64,000 nucleotides of DNA from Lucinisca nassula (GCA_963580285.1 OY757010.1:63386406-63450405); one strand, 5' to 3'. Shown: positions 41,667-52,215, numbered from the stretch's first letter. Notes: a model not told the origin generated them from the sequence alone. A program made the numbers and translations.

Positions 41667-42463
41667 TAAAGTAGAAGTAAAACAAAGATCAGGAATTGAT
41701 ACAATTAACTTACTCCATCCATAAAAGACACCAAAGGGAAAGAAATACAAACATAAAGCGACCAGACCATAATGGAAACCTAAACAAAGGAAGGCCATAT
41801 GGACAGTTACTTTCCCACAAAATGGCCATATGGCCATCCAAAATTAAAAGACACAAGTGATACACACAGTAAGTAACAAACAACAACATAAATAAATCGC
41901 CACGGAAGAGCCGCCTTGGAACGGTCAGTGGAAGATTTCCACTGGGGGGCTTAAATCGATTTTACGTGGCCACAATCCTCGCCCTTACTTCCGTCGCGAT
42001 TTAGACAAATAATTTGTTCAGTCCGCATGAAGGTCTCCTAACTCATCAGTGCAACATCTCCGTGAACACAGAAATCAAAGAACCACAGAGGTGAGACAAC
42101 GGTGAGGACTCGACAGCAAGAAACCACTGAAATGCTGGAGCAAAAGAAAACCAACAGTTAGACTCCGATGAGCCCGACCAGAGACAGAGCATCAGGCACC
42201 AACCAACATTATCTCTTTAATTTTCAATAAGCCTTTACGTTGGAGCCGTCATAGAATCTGAGGCCTGACCCACCGGCGTGCAATTAAAGAGGGAAGCAAA
42301 GTTGCCAACCGTGATTGGGTTAACTACCATGCATGCAGTCTGTCGTATAATATCCATGTTGTACCCAATCTTTTTATATCGAAGAATGATTTTACGAAAT
42401 TGGGTGCTGAAGTCATTACGGTTATATATTTTTCTGAATTTATATACTAAGTCACCAAAAATT
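41667..42463 (-). mobile_element. Penelope-like element, 5' truncated, in the left TIR arm
   Basis: Complete tail (41667-42230) plus ORF C-terminus (42235-42460) on the minus strand: FGDLVYKFRKIYNRNDFSTQ, then YKKIGYNMDIIRQTACMVVN, ending SDSMTAPT-stop. It is very similar to 45678-46490. Insertion removed the piece of left arm corresponding to about 43241-43262 of the right arm. Confidence 0.92.
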
Positions 42464-42570
42464 AACCTCTTCATTATCCTTCTGTTAGACAGCACTGGCA
42501 GCCTGAAGTGTATCTCCATACCCTTTACCCTTTACCTTCTAGACTACTATTCTTAACCATATTACATATA

Positions 42571-43125
42571 TCATTGTCTAAATTGCCAAACCAGCTTAAG
42601 CAACAGGTTGAAGCTAATGGCTGGGACACACGAGTTAAGACACAGTGGAAAGTCATAGATGAAGCAGACTTAACAGACTTTCCACAGCTCACTGAATCTG
42701 AATTACGGGATAAAACAATGGGAGTGTACCAGCTAAAACAAGCTGACTCCTATACAGAAGAGCATACAACTGACTCAGGTCAGTATATAATTATGGTCCA
42801 TAAAGAAACAGCTGGGATACTTAAGGCGAACATAAGATCATGACACACATCAGCTGGTTCGTATAACTTTTGGATTGAGTATGGCCCAGGACTTGACCCC
42901 ATAAAGGGATGGTTTTGTAAATGCAAAAGTGGGTCAAGGATAGTGGGATGCTGTGCTCACATAGCATCGGTGATGTGGTTTCTGGGATTCTATCGTCACC
43001 AGCAGAATGAAAGCAAGACCCCACAGCTCAAGTCCCATTACTTTTCTTACTTAACAGACGCTGATAATAAGGACTGGGACACATCAAGCTCAGAATCAGA
43101 TGACAGTGAATCAGAAAATGTCTGA
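42571..43125 (+). pseudogene. SWIM zinc-finger C-terminus of the element's protein
   Basis: One frame runs from the inner edge of the left arm to a stop at 43123-43125, broken by a single TGA at 42841. It encodes LPNQLKQQVEANGWDTRVKT, ADLTDFPQLTESELRDKTMG and WIEYGPGLDPIKGWF. A SWIM-type metal-binding pattern CKCKSGSRIVGCCAH follows (Cys at 42916, 42922, 42952; His at 42958), then an acidic serine-rich tail SSSESDDSESENV. SWIM fingers are found in several DNA transposase families (MULE-like, Zisupton-like), where they bind DNA or protein. The catalytic part is absent, so the superfamily cannot be named. Confidence 0.75.
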
Positions 43126-43261
43126 GTCTGATATATGTAATATGGTTAAGAATAGTAGTCTAGAAGGTAAAGGGTAAAGGGTATGGAGATACACTTCAGG
43201 CTGCCAGTGCTGCCTAACAGAAGGATAATGAAGAGGTTTATTTTAGTAAACGATTGAAAAA

Positions 43262-44085
43262 TGCATCATAGTCTTCAAAACTGAGGTTACAAAACAGTAC
43301 CCAAGATAGGGTTATAAAGATAGATTGTCAGGTGTAAAAGTAAATCTGAGGTTACAAAGCCATACCCAAGGTAGGGTAACAAAGATACATTATCGTGGGT
43401 AAAGGTACATTTGAGGTTACAAAACAGTACCTTAGATAGGCTTATAAAGATAGATTTCAGGTGTTAAGGTACATCTGATGTTGGAAAGCAATACCCAAGG
43501 TAGGGTTATAAAGATAGATTGTCAGGTGTAAAGGTACATCTGATGTTACAAAACAGTACCTTAGATAGGCTAATAGAGATAGATTGTCAAGTGTAAAGGT
43601 ATATTTGATGTTAGAAAGCAATACCCAAGGTAGGGTTATACAGACAGATTGTCAGGTGTAAAGGTACATCTGATGTTACAAAACAATACCCAAGGTAGGG
43701 TATAAAGATAGATTGTCAGGTGTAAAGGTACATCTGATGTTACAAAGCAATACCCAAGGTAGGGTTATATATTGGATTGTCAGGTGTAACGGTGCATCTG
43801 ATGTTACAAAACAGTACCTTAGATAGGCTTATAAAGATAGATTGTCAGGTGTAAAAGAACAGCTGATGTTACAAAACAATACCCAAGGTAGGGTTATAAA
43901 GATAGATTATCAGGTGTAAAGGTACATCTGATGTTACAAAACAATACCAAAGGTAGGGTTATAAAGATAGATTGTCAGGTGTAAAAGTACATCTAATGTT
44001 ACAAAACAATACCCAAGGTAGGGTTATAAAGATAGATTGTCAGGTGTAAAGGTAAATCTGAGGTTACAAAACAATACCTAAAGGC
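43262..44085 (-). repeat. 65-bp minisatellite, right arm
   Basis: Same unit as 40289-41665 in inverted orientation, about 12-13 units, no SINE. The site matching the left-arm SINE is uninterrupted at 43766-43775 (TATATATTGG). Confidence 0.92.
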
Positions 44086-44730
44086 GGTATAGAATATGGT
44101 ACCCTGATCAGCGAATGAATAATCTTGCTGGCATTAAATACACATCATCACTATGAGGTATTTGTTAGTTGGTGGGAAAGTAACTGTACTCATCGTCTGA
44201 ATTACCCTACCTATTGTCAATTCTGAGTTCACTGAACCATAAAATGTAGCCTTAATCCACCGGTTCTACACTGCTTTTAATTGTGCGGATAAAGATACTA
44301 GTATTGACCAAGAATCACCATTGTTTGTTCCCTATATAACCAAACATTTTAAAATATTTAATGATTAAGGGTAAAAATAAGCAAATGTATCTTAACGTTT
44401 GGTAAATACATTTAATCTTCAAAACTTGCAATATTGTTTTGAAAAATGTACCTAAATATCATTTCAGACATCCCTCTGTCTGCATAAGGAGAAAAATTGG
44501 TAAAATAACACACAAATAATAACCAAAATTAACTTTAAAAATATACTATAGTGACATGCTAAGTTACCCCACCCACTTTTAAAGGCCTGTAGCTCGAAAA
44601 AACGGATAATTGTGCGCGAAAAGAGGTATACCATAATAAAGCACTTATGATGGGCTATTCATCTGCCAAAAATAAAAAGATTTGGTAGGGGTCCAAAAAA
44701 GCCCCAAATAGGCACCCCCCCCCCCCTTTC

Positions 44731-44808
44731 ATGGTTACATACATACATACATACACACATACATACATACATACATACATACATACATACATACATACAT
44801 ACATACTT
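44731..44808. repeat. (CATA)n microsatellite
   Basis: About 18 ACAT/CATA repeats with one CACACAT interruption. The MYVCMYVC frames on the minus strand come from it. Confidence 0.95.
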
Positions 44809-45095
44809 CGCCCCCGCCCATAGGGGCTTGAAGAAATATATGGACTGCATGATGCTTCCACGCAGAGCTGAATCCGGCCCGCAGGCGAATACTGGTAAAC
44901 CGCTTAGAGGATCTAAGCCTGCCCAGGCAAAGCGTTGAGAGTCGGACCTCAGTGTTTATAACCCTATTGTTTCATTGGACGATAGGGCTTGAGAAGTCAT
45001 TTCCTCTCAATGTCGGGAAAACGTCCCACAAAATTCGAAGAAACGTCTCCAAAATGACCTATACAGTGTTGACGGGGACCTCAAACCAAACAAAA
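44809..45095 (+). repeat. SIR-E copy
   Basis: CCCATAGGGGCTTGAAGAAA, GCTTCCACGCAGAGCTGAAT, CGCTTAGAGGATCTAAGCCT, TTGGACGATAGGGCTTGAGA, ACAGTGTTGACGGGGACC and an AAACCAAAC end. Confidence 0.88.
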
Positions 45096-45314
45096 AAGTA
45101 CATAAATGTATGTACCATTGGATTGAACGTAGGCATGACCTATTTTAGTTCTTTCCGATGATGTGTGTGGCCAGGTAATGCAAAAAAATATATATTGAAA
45201 GGAATACCAACAATAACTTAATATCGTTTCTTCTTTAAATGTTTACATTTCTGTGCAAGCGGCTCTGAAAAGCCCAAGATCCCAGCTTTGTTATGATATA
45301 GGTCACAGATCCTC

Positions 45315-45594
45315 CATTACGATAACACACCCGTGCGACATAGTGCATTTTTCAAATCTCCAAAATGGCTACTTTTCTGATATAAATAGGTGATATTTTT
45401 CTTACAAATACTGCAAACATAGGTTGTGGGTGCTCGTTAGAACTGCCTCATTGAGGCGGTTCTAACGCATACCCACAACCTATGTCTTGGAGCAAAAATA
45501 AGAAAAATAATATACACCCCCTTAACCCCCCGTTTTCTCTGTATAAAGTGGGGTTTAGGGGGTTTGTTCATTTAACGGACTTGTTCACGTGATG
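45315..45594 (+). mobile_element. MITE-B copy, well preserved
   Basis: CATTACGATAACACACCCGT to GGACTTGTTCACGTGATG. GTGCGACATAGTGCATTTTT, CAAAATGGCTACTTTTCTGA and the central palindrome are present, with CTGTATAAAGTGGGG in the small hairpin. Confidence 0.92.
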
Positions 45595-45677
45595 AATTGA
45601 AAATATGTTAAGGGAAATATAGAAGAACCATCGAAATATAATAGATATACAATAAACAAGAAATGTTTGGATCACAT

Positions 45678-48135
45678 AAAGTAGAAGTAAAACAAAGATC
45701 AGGAATCGATACAATTAACTTACTCCATCCATCAAAAACACCAAAGGGAAAGAAATACAAACATTAAGCGACCAGACCATAATGGAAACCTAAACAAAGG
45801 AAGGCCATAGGGACAGTTAATTTCCCACAAAATGGCCATATGGACATCCAAAATTAAAAGACACAAGTGATACACACAGTAAGTAACAAACAACAACACA
45901 AACAAATCGCCACAGAAGAACCGCCTTGGAACGGTCAGTGGAAAGATTTCCACTGGGGGGCTTAAATCGATTTTACGTGGCCACAATCCTCGCCCTTACT
46001 TCCGCCGCGATTTAGACAAATAATTTGTTCAGTCCGCATGAAGGCCTCCTAACTCATCAGTGCAACATCTCCGTGAACACAAATAATCAAAGAACCACAG
46101 AGGTGAGACAACGGTGAGGACTCGACAGCAAGAAACCACTGAAATGCTGGAGCAAAAGAAAACCAACAGTTAGACTCCGATGGGCCCAACCAGAGACAGA
46201 GCATCAGGCACCAACCAACATTACCTTGAATTAGATCTCACTAATTCTCAATAAGCCTTTACGTTGGTACCGTCATAGAATCTGAGGCCTGACCCACCGG
46301 CGTGCAATTAAAGAGGGAAGCAAAGTTGCCAACCGTGTTTGGGTTAACTACCATGCATGCAGTCTGTCGTATAATATCCATATTGTACCCAATCTATTTA
46401 TATCGAAGAATGATTTTACGAAATTTGGTGCTAAAGTCATTGCGGTGATATATTTTTCTGAATTTATATACTAAGTCACCATAAAATTCGGATTCCGATA
46501 GCCCTTGTTGCAGAAGAGATTTAAGTCCAATATTGAATTTTGAAATTAAATCAGAATGGCGTCTATAAAATTTTGAAAAGGCTTTGCGTAGTTTATGGTA
46601 CCGATAACCCTGATTAAGAAGTTTAGCCGTTAATAATTAATATCGAGTGTTGAAGTCAGTTACATGACTACACACTCTAGCAAATCGAATTAATTGCGAA
46701 ATATAAACGCCATAGGATGGCGCACGAGGAACATCACCATCCGAAAAAGGAAAATTTACAATCTCAAAATCAAAGTCATCGCGTTTATCATAAATTTTGC
46801 ATGAAACAAACCCATCCACAACAGACAGATGTAAATCCAAAAACGGGGCCTCGGTATCAGAAGAATTTGCTTTATTTAACTGAAGTTCTGGGGGTAAATC
46901 TGACTGATCAAACCATCGAAATAGGTATTATCAATATTTAATGGATCATCTAAATATCTAGAAGTGGAGCTAAAAGCTTCAATAATTTCAGATTGATAAT
47001 CAATGGAAAGCGACAACATGAAGTCTCTTTCATAACAATACAAGAATAGATCAGCCACAAGAGGTGCGCAATTCGTACCCATCGGAATGCCCACAATTTG
47101 TGTAAATAACTTAGTACCGAACCTAATATAAATATTGTCAAGTAGAAAGGTGAGGGCATTACACACTTTCTGACATGACCAAAGTGTATAATTCTTATGC
47201 TCTTTAGAAGTGAAAAATGCATTTCTGACATTACATGCAAGATAGAGAGAATCTTCTCTGTGAAAAGCCCATTCAATTAAATCATTAAGCTTTTTTTATA
47301 AGATTATGAGGAAGTGTAGTGTAAAGAGTGGAAAAATCGTAAGTAGACAGACTTGAAGCACGAAAATGTCTGGATTTCAATTTATTTAAAACCTCATTCG
47401 AATTTTTTATAGACCAAAACAGATTTCTTCCTTATCTTTCAAAGACTTTATCACAATATTTAATCACGTGCGTTTTAATAGCAGTAAGACAGAAAGTTAA
47501 TAATTTAGAAAGTTCAGGGGTAGTGCAAGAGCTAGAATTTGCAATAAACCGTGCTTTGTAAGGTCTTTTATGAAGTTTTGGTAACCAGTATAGCGTAGGA
47601 ACCTTGTCTTGGCCTTCGGTAACACACACAACAAACTCGGTGGCTGAATGACAAATATGTTTATCTACTATAACTCTCTCTTCAGCTAAAGGCTGAAGTT
47701 CATAGGCCTTAGTATCACCAAGCTCCTGCTTAAGCGTGTTAACATAGTGGAGCCGTCACACAACGACGACGTCGTTAGCGGCCTTGTCTGCAGGGGCCAA
47801 AACAAACTTCTTATGAAATTCTTGAATACCTAGTTTAAGATGACGTAAAGACGTCGTAGGCTTAGGAGGTAATAAGTTAGTATTTTTTGAATAGAAAGAA
47901 ATGCGTTTATTCACTAGTTTTAAAATCTTTAGTTTCCAGTCCTTAAGGGCTTTATGCTCAACATACTCTCGCTTACACCATCGATTACCGAATTCATTCA
48001 AGGAAGCAGCGATTTCATCTCTACATTTACTGAAATCAATATTAGAAGGAAACCGATATTTCGGTCCTTTAGAAATTATATTCCTTATCCTAGAATCATC
48101 ACACTTATTTTCTCCAAACGAGAACATGATAGTTT
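45678..48135 (-). mobile_element. Penelope-like element, longest copy (RT ORF plus 3' tail)
   Basis: Minus strand: ORF from about 48127 to about 46230, then a tail of about 550 bp ending AGTAGAAGTAAAACAAAG-complement at 45678. All shorter PLE copies in the window align to it. No GIY-YIG endonuclease follows the RT, unlike canonical Penelope. That agrees with PLE groups in which this domain is N-terminal or absent (Naiad-type), a placement I infer only. The 5' end is cut off at about 48135. Confidence 0.9.
46235..48127 (-). pseudogene. Penelope-like reverse transcriptase, broken
   Basis: From the N-terminus: ISKGPKYRFPSNIDFSKCRD, NRWCKREYVEHKALKDWKLK, FHKKFVLAPADKAANDVVVV, then TGA at about 47757. 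In the same frame follow LPKLHKRPYKARFIANSSS and a TAA near 47431. Then YDFSTLYTTLPH (RT motif A, one base lost just after it), GIPMGTNCAPLVADLF (motif B, about 47045-47091), RYLDDPLNID (motif C, about 46930-46960), and after another shift KIYDKRDDFDFEIVNFPF. The C-terminal FARVCSHVTDFNTRY block follows. The order and motifs are those of PLE reverse transcriptases, which copy their RNA at chromosomal 3' ends. Two stops and at least two frameshifts make this copy inactive. Confidence 0.9.
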
Positions 48136-48574
48136 AGCTGTGCAAACGGTTTTTGTTTTTGGCAAAACTTATCTTTTTTAATGATATATTTTAATCTCCT
48201 AGGCTGCTAAGGTCAAACTCGACTGATCAGATTTTCTCCATATAATTGTTAAAATGACACATTTAAACCATATAGTATGTTTTAATCCAAAAAACATTTC
48301 CTCACTGTATTTCATGGCGGTTAAAACATGCTGTTTTCAGTTAACCCCTATACCTATTATAACGCCTTGACTTGATACATATACGCTATCTAAGGACATG
48401 TGAGCTTTATCAGGTCAACGTGACATTGCACTTTTATTAATTGGAAAAAAATGGCAAAAGAATTATTATCACTGGACAAAAATGGAAAAATTACTTTAAA
48501 AAATATTATAGGAAAAATAATGTTTGAGCTGATACTACACTTAAGCTATTATTGCGCGCCGGAATGTTGCGACG
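48136..48574. other. unassigned
   Basis: AT-rich; no PLE coding upstream of 48135 and no other repeat recognised. Confidence 0.35.
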
Positions 48575-48690
48575 CACGGTCATTTGATATCAAGTTTATC
48601 AGGCTTGGCTTCGGGAACGTGTGGCAAGCCTTGCGATTCTACAAGCTTTCTCGAAGTTTGATTTCAAAAGACACGAATATGGTATCCGCT
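48575..48690. repeat. foldback repeat G, diverged
   Basis: TCATTTGATATCAAGTTTAT and TTTGATTTCAAAAGACACG arms, with GCTTCGGGAACG and a collapsed centre. The better copy is at 54392-54519. Confidence 0.65.
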
Positions 48691-48743
48691 ATACATTGAA
48701 CAAATGCGAAAAGAATTCACGCTGGCATCGCAGTGATGAATAG

Positions 48744-48982
48744 CATCACGTTAACAAGTCCCGCTAAACCCCACTTTATATAGAAAAAACTGGGATTTAT
48801 GTGTTATACAGTATTTTTTCTTATTTCTGCTCCAAACGAAGGTTATGTACTCGTTAAAACGGTTCTAACGAGCTCCTACAACCTATGTTTGCAGAATAAA
48901 TTAGAAAAAACGAACATCACGGATTTTCCACTTTGGAAATGTGACAAAATGCACTGTGTCGCACGGGAATGTTATCGTAATG
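48744..48982 (-). mobile_element. MITE-B copy, shortened centre
   Basis: CATCACGTTAACAAGTCCCG to GTTATCGTAATG. The palindrome is reduced to TACTCGTTAAAACGGTTCTA, so both inner arms are trimmed. Confidence 0.88.
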
Positions 48983-49147
48983 GGTACACGATCCGCCTTC
49001 TATCAACAGTATTTTAGTTAGGACAATACGCTGAAAGGAAAATTATTTCAGAATCCATTTAACAGTTATAAACTATTTTCAGTGAAAATAAGACAAAGAT
49101 TCTTAAGAATTTGTTTTGCGTCAACTTACTGCATCATTTTATTTTTA

Positions 49148-49334
49148 CATCACGAAAACACGCCTTTATAATTTTGACCCCCTTGAACCCAACTTTTATA
49201 TAGTAAAACTGGGGTTTACATGGGTAAACCTTATTTTTCCAGCAATAAGAAAAATATCGCAATTTTTAATATTAAAATTATTTTTTTCGGCGATAAGGGT
49301 TACAATGAATTTGTATAGGCGCGTTTTCGTAATG
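49148..49334 (-). mobile_element. MITE-A lacking the central palindrome
   Basis: CATCACGAAAACACGCCTTT to ATAGGCGCGTTTTCGTAATG with the small hairpin intact. The central about 100 bp are gone, leaving TTATTTTTCCAGCAATAAGA. Confidence 0.9.
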
Positions 49335-49344
49335 GCTTACCTGA

Positions 49345-49790
49345 GCCGTCGTCGTCCGTCCGTCCGTCCGCCAGCCCGCCCGCCCGTCTACAATTCCTTT
49401 TAACGACATCTCTTCATAAACCACTGAACAGATTTTGACCAAACTTGGCGGAAATAATCTTTGGATGGTCCTCTCTCAATCTTGTTCAACGAATTCCATT
49501 CCATGCAGAAATATGGTTGTCATGTCAACAAAAAGGGGAAAAATACATGTAAAAAAATATTTAAAATTCTTCTCGTCTGAAATCAGAAGGACCAGGTCCT
49601 TAAATATTTGGTATGAAGCTTCATCTAATGGACCTTGACGAAGATTATTCAAATTATAGCCCAGGGGCCAAAAAAGGCCCCCACCTTAGGGCCCACTGGT
49701 TTATCATAGGCTCACATAGGAAAAGCCTTCAAATTCTTCTTGTCTGAAACCAGAAGATCTGAAACCAGAAGACACATGTTATAGATCAGG
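49345..49790 (+). repeat. dispersed low-identity repeat with (CCGT)n start
   Basis: CGTCCGTCCGTCCGCC, TGAACAGATTTTGACCAAAC, TTTGGTATGAAGCTTCATCT, TTCAAATTATAGCCCAGGGG and CCACCTTAGGGCCCACTGG. The later blocks recur at 53690-53960. Such blocks are common in mollusc genomes. Confidence 0.65.
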
Positions 49791-49867
49791 TAAGGTGGTT
49801 GGGTCAGTTAAGTCCGTGTCCTTTGATGTCATGTTGTAGGTATCCTCTAAACGCTGTCTTAATGTGT

Positions 49868-50580
49868 CTACATAGTCTTGATGACCACTGTTAATAGCCG
49901 CATCATTTGCAGTCCAAGGAATTCATCTGTGGCAAGCCTTGGATGACGCCCGAACATTAAGAAGAACGGAGCATATTCTGTGCTTTCATGTTCAGCGGCG
50001 TTATATGCATAAGCTAGACTTGGAACGTAAGATTTCCAATCACTCTTTTTGTCATCAATGAGAGTGCCAAGCATGTTCAGTAGCGTTTTATTATACCTTT
50101 CCATCATTTCGTTTCCAATTGGGTGGTAGGGTGTTGTTCGTGACTTCTTTACACTTGCAATTTCGCATAACTTTTTAATTACTCTGGACTCAAAATTTGC
50201 CCCTATGTTACTGTGAAGTGTTGCCGGAAATCCATAATGGAGAAAGAAGTTTTCATATAACACTTTTGCTGTTGCCTTTTGATTTCTGGTGGGAATCGCT
50301 TGCGCATATCGACTGAAATGATCAGTGATCACAAGAATATGTTCATGTCCGCCTTTTGATCTTTCGAGACTCAGGAAGTCAATGCAAACTAACTCCATGG
50401 GTGCAGAGGAAGTAATGTTCACAAGTTCTGCTGCCTTTGTAGGTGCCGTTTTCCTTCTGATGTACCTTTCGCACATCTGTACTCTGCTCTTAATGCCCTG
50501 AGTCATCCCTGGCCAGAGAAACCGGCGCCGAATCAGTGAGGTTATACGGTGACGGCCTTGGTGACCCAGGTCGTCATGGT
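49868..50580 (-). pseudogene. gypsy-like integrase with a changed catalytic residue
   Basis: DLGHQGRHRITSLIRRRFLW (zinc-binding N-domain, His part), then MELVCIDFLSLERSKGGHEH (first Asp), HSNIGANFESRVIKKLCEI and NEMMERYNKTLLNMLGTL (Glu). Gypsy integrases normally read HSDxGxxFE in the second block; here Asn stands for that catalytic Asp. A TGA at about 50582 separates it from RNase H in the same frame. Confidence 0.88.
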
Positions 50581-50584
50581 ACGC

Positions 50585-51530
50585 TCAGAAAACTGTATCA
50601 GTCAGAGACTTTGACAAAACTAGTTGTTCCATTGCTTCCGCTCTTACTGTCGTTCTCCTGTACAGTATACCGTCTCTTAATCGGTATTGGCCCCAGACTT
50701 GGAGAAATCTCTTATCTATGTGTTTGTTATCTAATTGCCTTGCAGACGGTGGATGCCCTTCGATCAAGCTGTCGATCAAGATTTGTATGCTTTCGTCCGT
50801 GGACTGTGCCATATGCCAATCTTGCGTTGTCAAGGCTGTTGCTTGTAATATTTCTGTCGGTACATCTTGATCCATGCTCATACCCGGAAATATACCACCA
50901 GGTTCTGTTAACATATCTGAGAATGGTTCTTGATTTACATTTACAGCATGACATATGGCCTTCAGAACATCTGGAAACATGGTTGTCTCCTGTTTCCTTC
51001 TTGATAGCCCTTCATCGTCTGCATTCTGCTTTCCACTTCTGTATCGAATTGAGCAGTTATAGTTTGACAATTCTGCTAACCATTGCTGTCCTGTTGCGTT
51101 TAATTTTGCAGTTGTAAACACATACTTCAGCGGGTTGTTATCCGTTACCACTTCAAAGGTGGCGCCATACAGATAGTCATGGAACTTATCTGTAATGGCC
51201 CATTTAAGAGTCAAAAACTCTAATTTATGTGCCGGATAATTAATCTCTGACGGCTTCAGACTGCGACTCGCATATGCCACAACCCTATCACATCCATCCT
51301 GTTGCTGATATAGTACAGCACCAAGTCCAGTGTTGGAAGCATCTGTGTGCAGCGTAAATGGTAAGCGATAGTATGCATAAGCAAGGACTGGCGGATTCAT
51401 TCATTTGTTCCTGAGAGTGTCGAAAGCCTCTTGTTGTCCACGTGAAAGGGATTTTCTTTCTCTTATACTTCGACTTCTTAGCCTTGTTACTAGTACAATG
51501 GCCAACCAAAAAGTCATTTAAAGGCCTAGC
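50585..51530 (-). pseudogene. gypsy-like RNase H with RT connection
   Basis: RT end GYYRRFIQNYATIARPLNDF is near 51530-51570, then a frameshift. RNase H follows: LHTDASNTGLGAVLYQQ, EFLTLKWAITDKFHDYLYG, VVTDNNPLKYVFTTAKLNAT, SGKQNADDEGLSRR. The acidic residues of the RNase H active site are kept. The remainder is a linker to the integrase. Confidence 0.85.
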
Positions 51531-51583
51531 TATTGTCGCATAGTTCTGGATAAATCTCCGATAGTATCCAGTAAATCCTAAGA

Positions 51584-51690
51584 AGGGTCACTGATGAGGC
51601 TTTATTAGCCGAAACTACGTAGTATGGCCCATCTTCTTTCTTATGAATGTTTTCGTTGCTCTTAAAGGAACTCATTTTTGATTTTTAATT
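51584..51690 (+). mobile_element. hammerhead-bearing insertion in gypsy RT
   Basis: Gypsy RT reads continuously from TVKD-like sequence (about 51700) to FLGFTGYYRRF (51583 down) only if these about 105 bp are removed. It begins with the hammerhead and continues TCTTCTTTCTTATGAATG. It resembles the retrozyme monomer in the ribozyme but only weakly beyond it. Confidence 0.6.
51585..51630 (+). ncRNA. type-I hammerhead ribozyme, intact, with compensatory changes
   Basis: GGGTCA, CTGATGA, stem II GGCT-TTATT-AGCC, GAAA, stem III ACTACGTAGT, GTA cleavage triplet, TGGCCC. Relative to 12636-12681, stem II changes GGCC/GGCC to GGCT/AGCC and stem III changes CTAG to CTAC/GTAG, with pairing kept. GTA satisfies the NUH rule. 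Predicted cleavage is after 51624. It lies antisense to the gypsy frame. Confidence 0.88.
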
Positions 51691-51699
51691 GAACATCTT

Positions 51700-52215
51700 T
51701 GACGGCCTTCGTTATTGGCCAGGTCTGAATTGCTTCTGTCTTATCTGGGTCCGTTGCTAAACGTGACCCAAGTACGTGACCCTGGACGTCATAAATTCAC
51801 ATTTTCCGGCCTTTAACTTGAGGTTATGTTCCTTGAGTCTCAGAAAGAATGCCTCAAGACGTTCTAGATGCTCTTCAAATGTCGATGAAAATATGATATC
51901 ATCTAGATAGATCAGACATTATCTCAAGTTCAAATCTATCATGCAGCGCTCCATTAATCTTTGAAAGGTAGCTTGGGCATTGCAAAGGCCGAAAGGCATA
52001 CGGTTGAACTCAAAGAAGCCCAGGGTCCCAACTTGGAATGCCGTTTTCGGTTTATCTTGTTCTCTGAGTTCCACTTGCTAGTAACCGCTTCGAAGGGCTA
52101 CTTTGTTAAATATCTTGATCCAGATAGCAGTTGGAGAGTATCGTCAACCCTAGGAATAGCATAGGCATCTTTTACTGTATTATTGATTAATTTTCTGAAG
52201 TCCACGTAGAAACGA
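51700..52215 (-). pseudogene. gypsy-like reverse transcriptase, broken
   Basis: From 52215 down: FSSNLVVVRKKKDGSLRFYV, DFRKLINNTVKDAYAIPRVD. After shifts come GFFEFNRMPFGLCNAQATFQ, a YLDDIIFSSTFEEHLERLEA motif C (YLDD about 51901-51912) and KLKAGKCEFM. Stops and frameshifts occur at about 52090 and 51920. The motifs are diagnostic of Ty3/gypsy RT. Confidence 0.85.

Larger units (their letters stand above)
39641..44730 (+). mobile_element. large terminal-inverted-repeat DNA element with minisatellite arms
   Basis: The left arm starts GGGGGGGTGCCTATTTGGGG. The right arm ends with its complement, in a longer C-run. Arm correspondence: 39641-40288 with 44086-44730, minisatellite 40289-41665 with 43262-44085, and 42464-42570 with 43132-43240. 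So the inverted repeat is about 1.6 kb (right) and about 1.8 kb without insertions (left). It leaves about 560 bp of unique centre with a SWIM-type ORF. Two SINE-M and one PLE have inserted in the left arm. Target duplication and superfamily are not resolved. Confidence 0.88.

Noticed and set aside
44655..44861. MYVC-repeat proteins
   Set aside because: Translation of the (CATA)n microsatellite and SIR-E; not a gene.
46020..46062. CTGATGAG in the PLE tail (complement), followed by CTGAAC and a GTC after an AAATTATTT hairpin, resembling a hammerhead
   Set aside because: The GAAA core is replaced by TGAA-like sequence, stem II hardly pairs, and the bases before CTGATGA (TTGCA) do not pair with those after GTC (TAAAT), so stem I is missing. 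The same holds in the other copies.
50536..51117. 193-codon plus-strand open frame
   Set aside because: It is antisense to the gypsy RNase H region, which has clear motifs on the minus strand.
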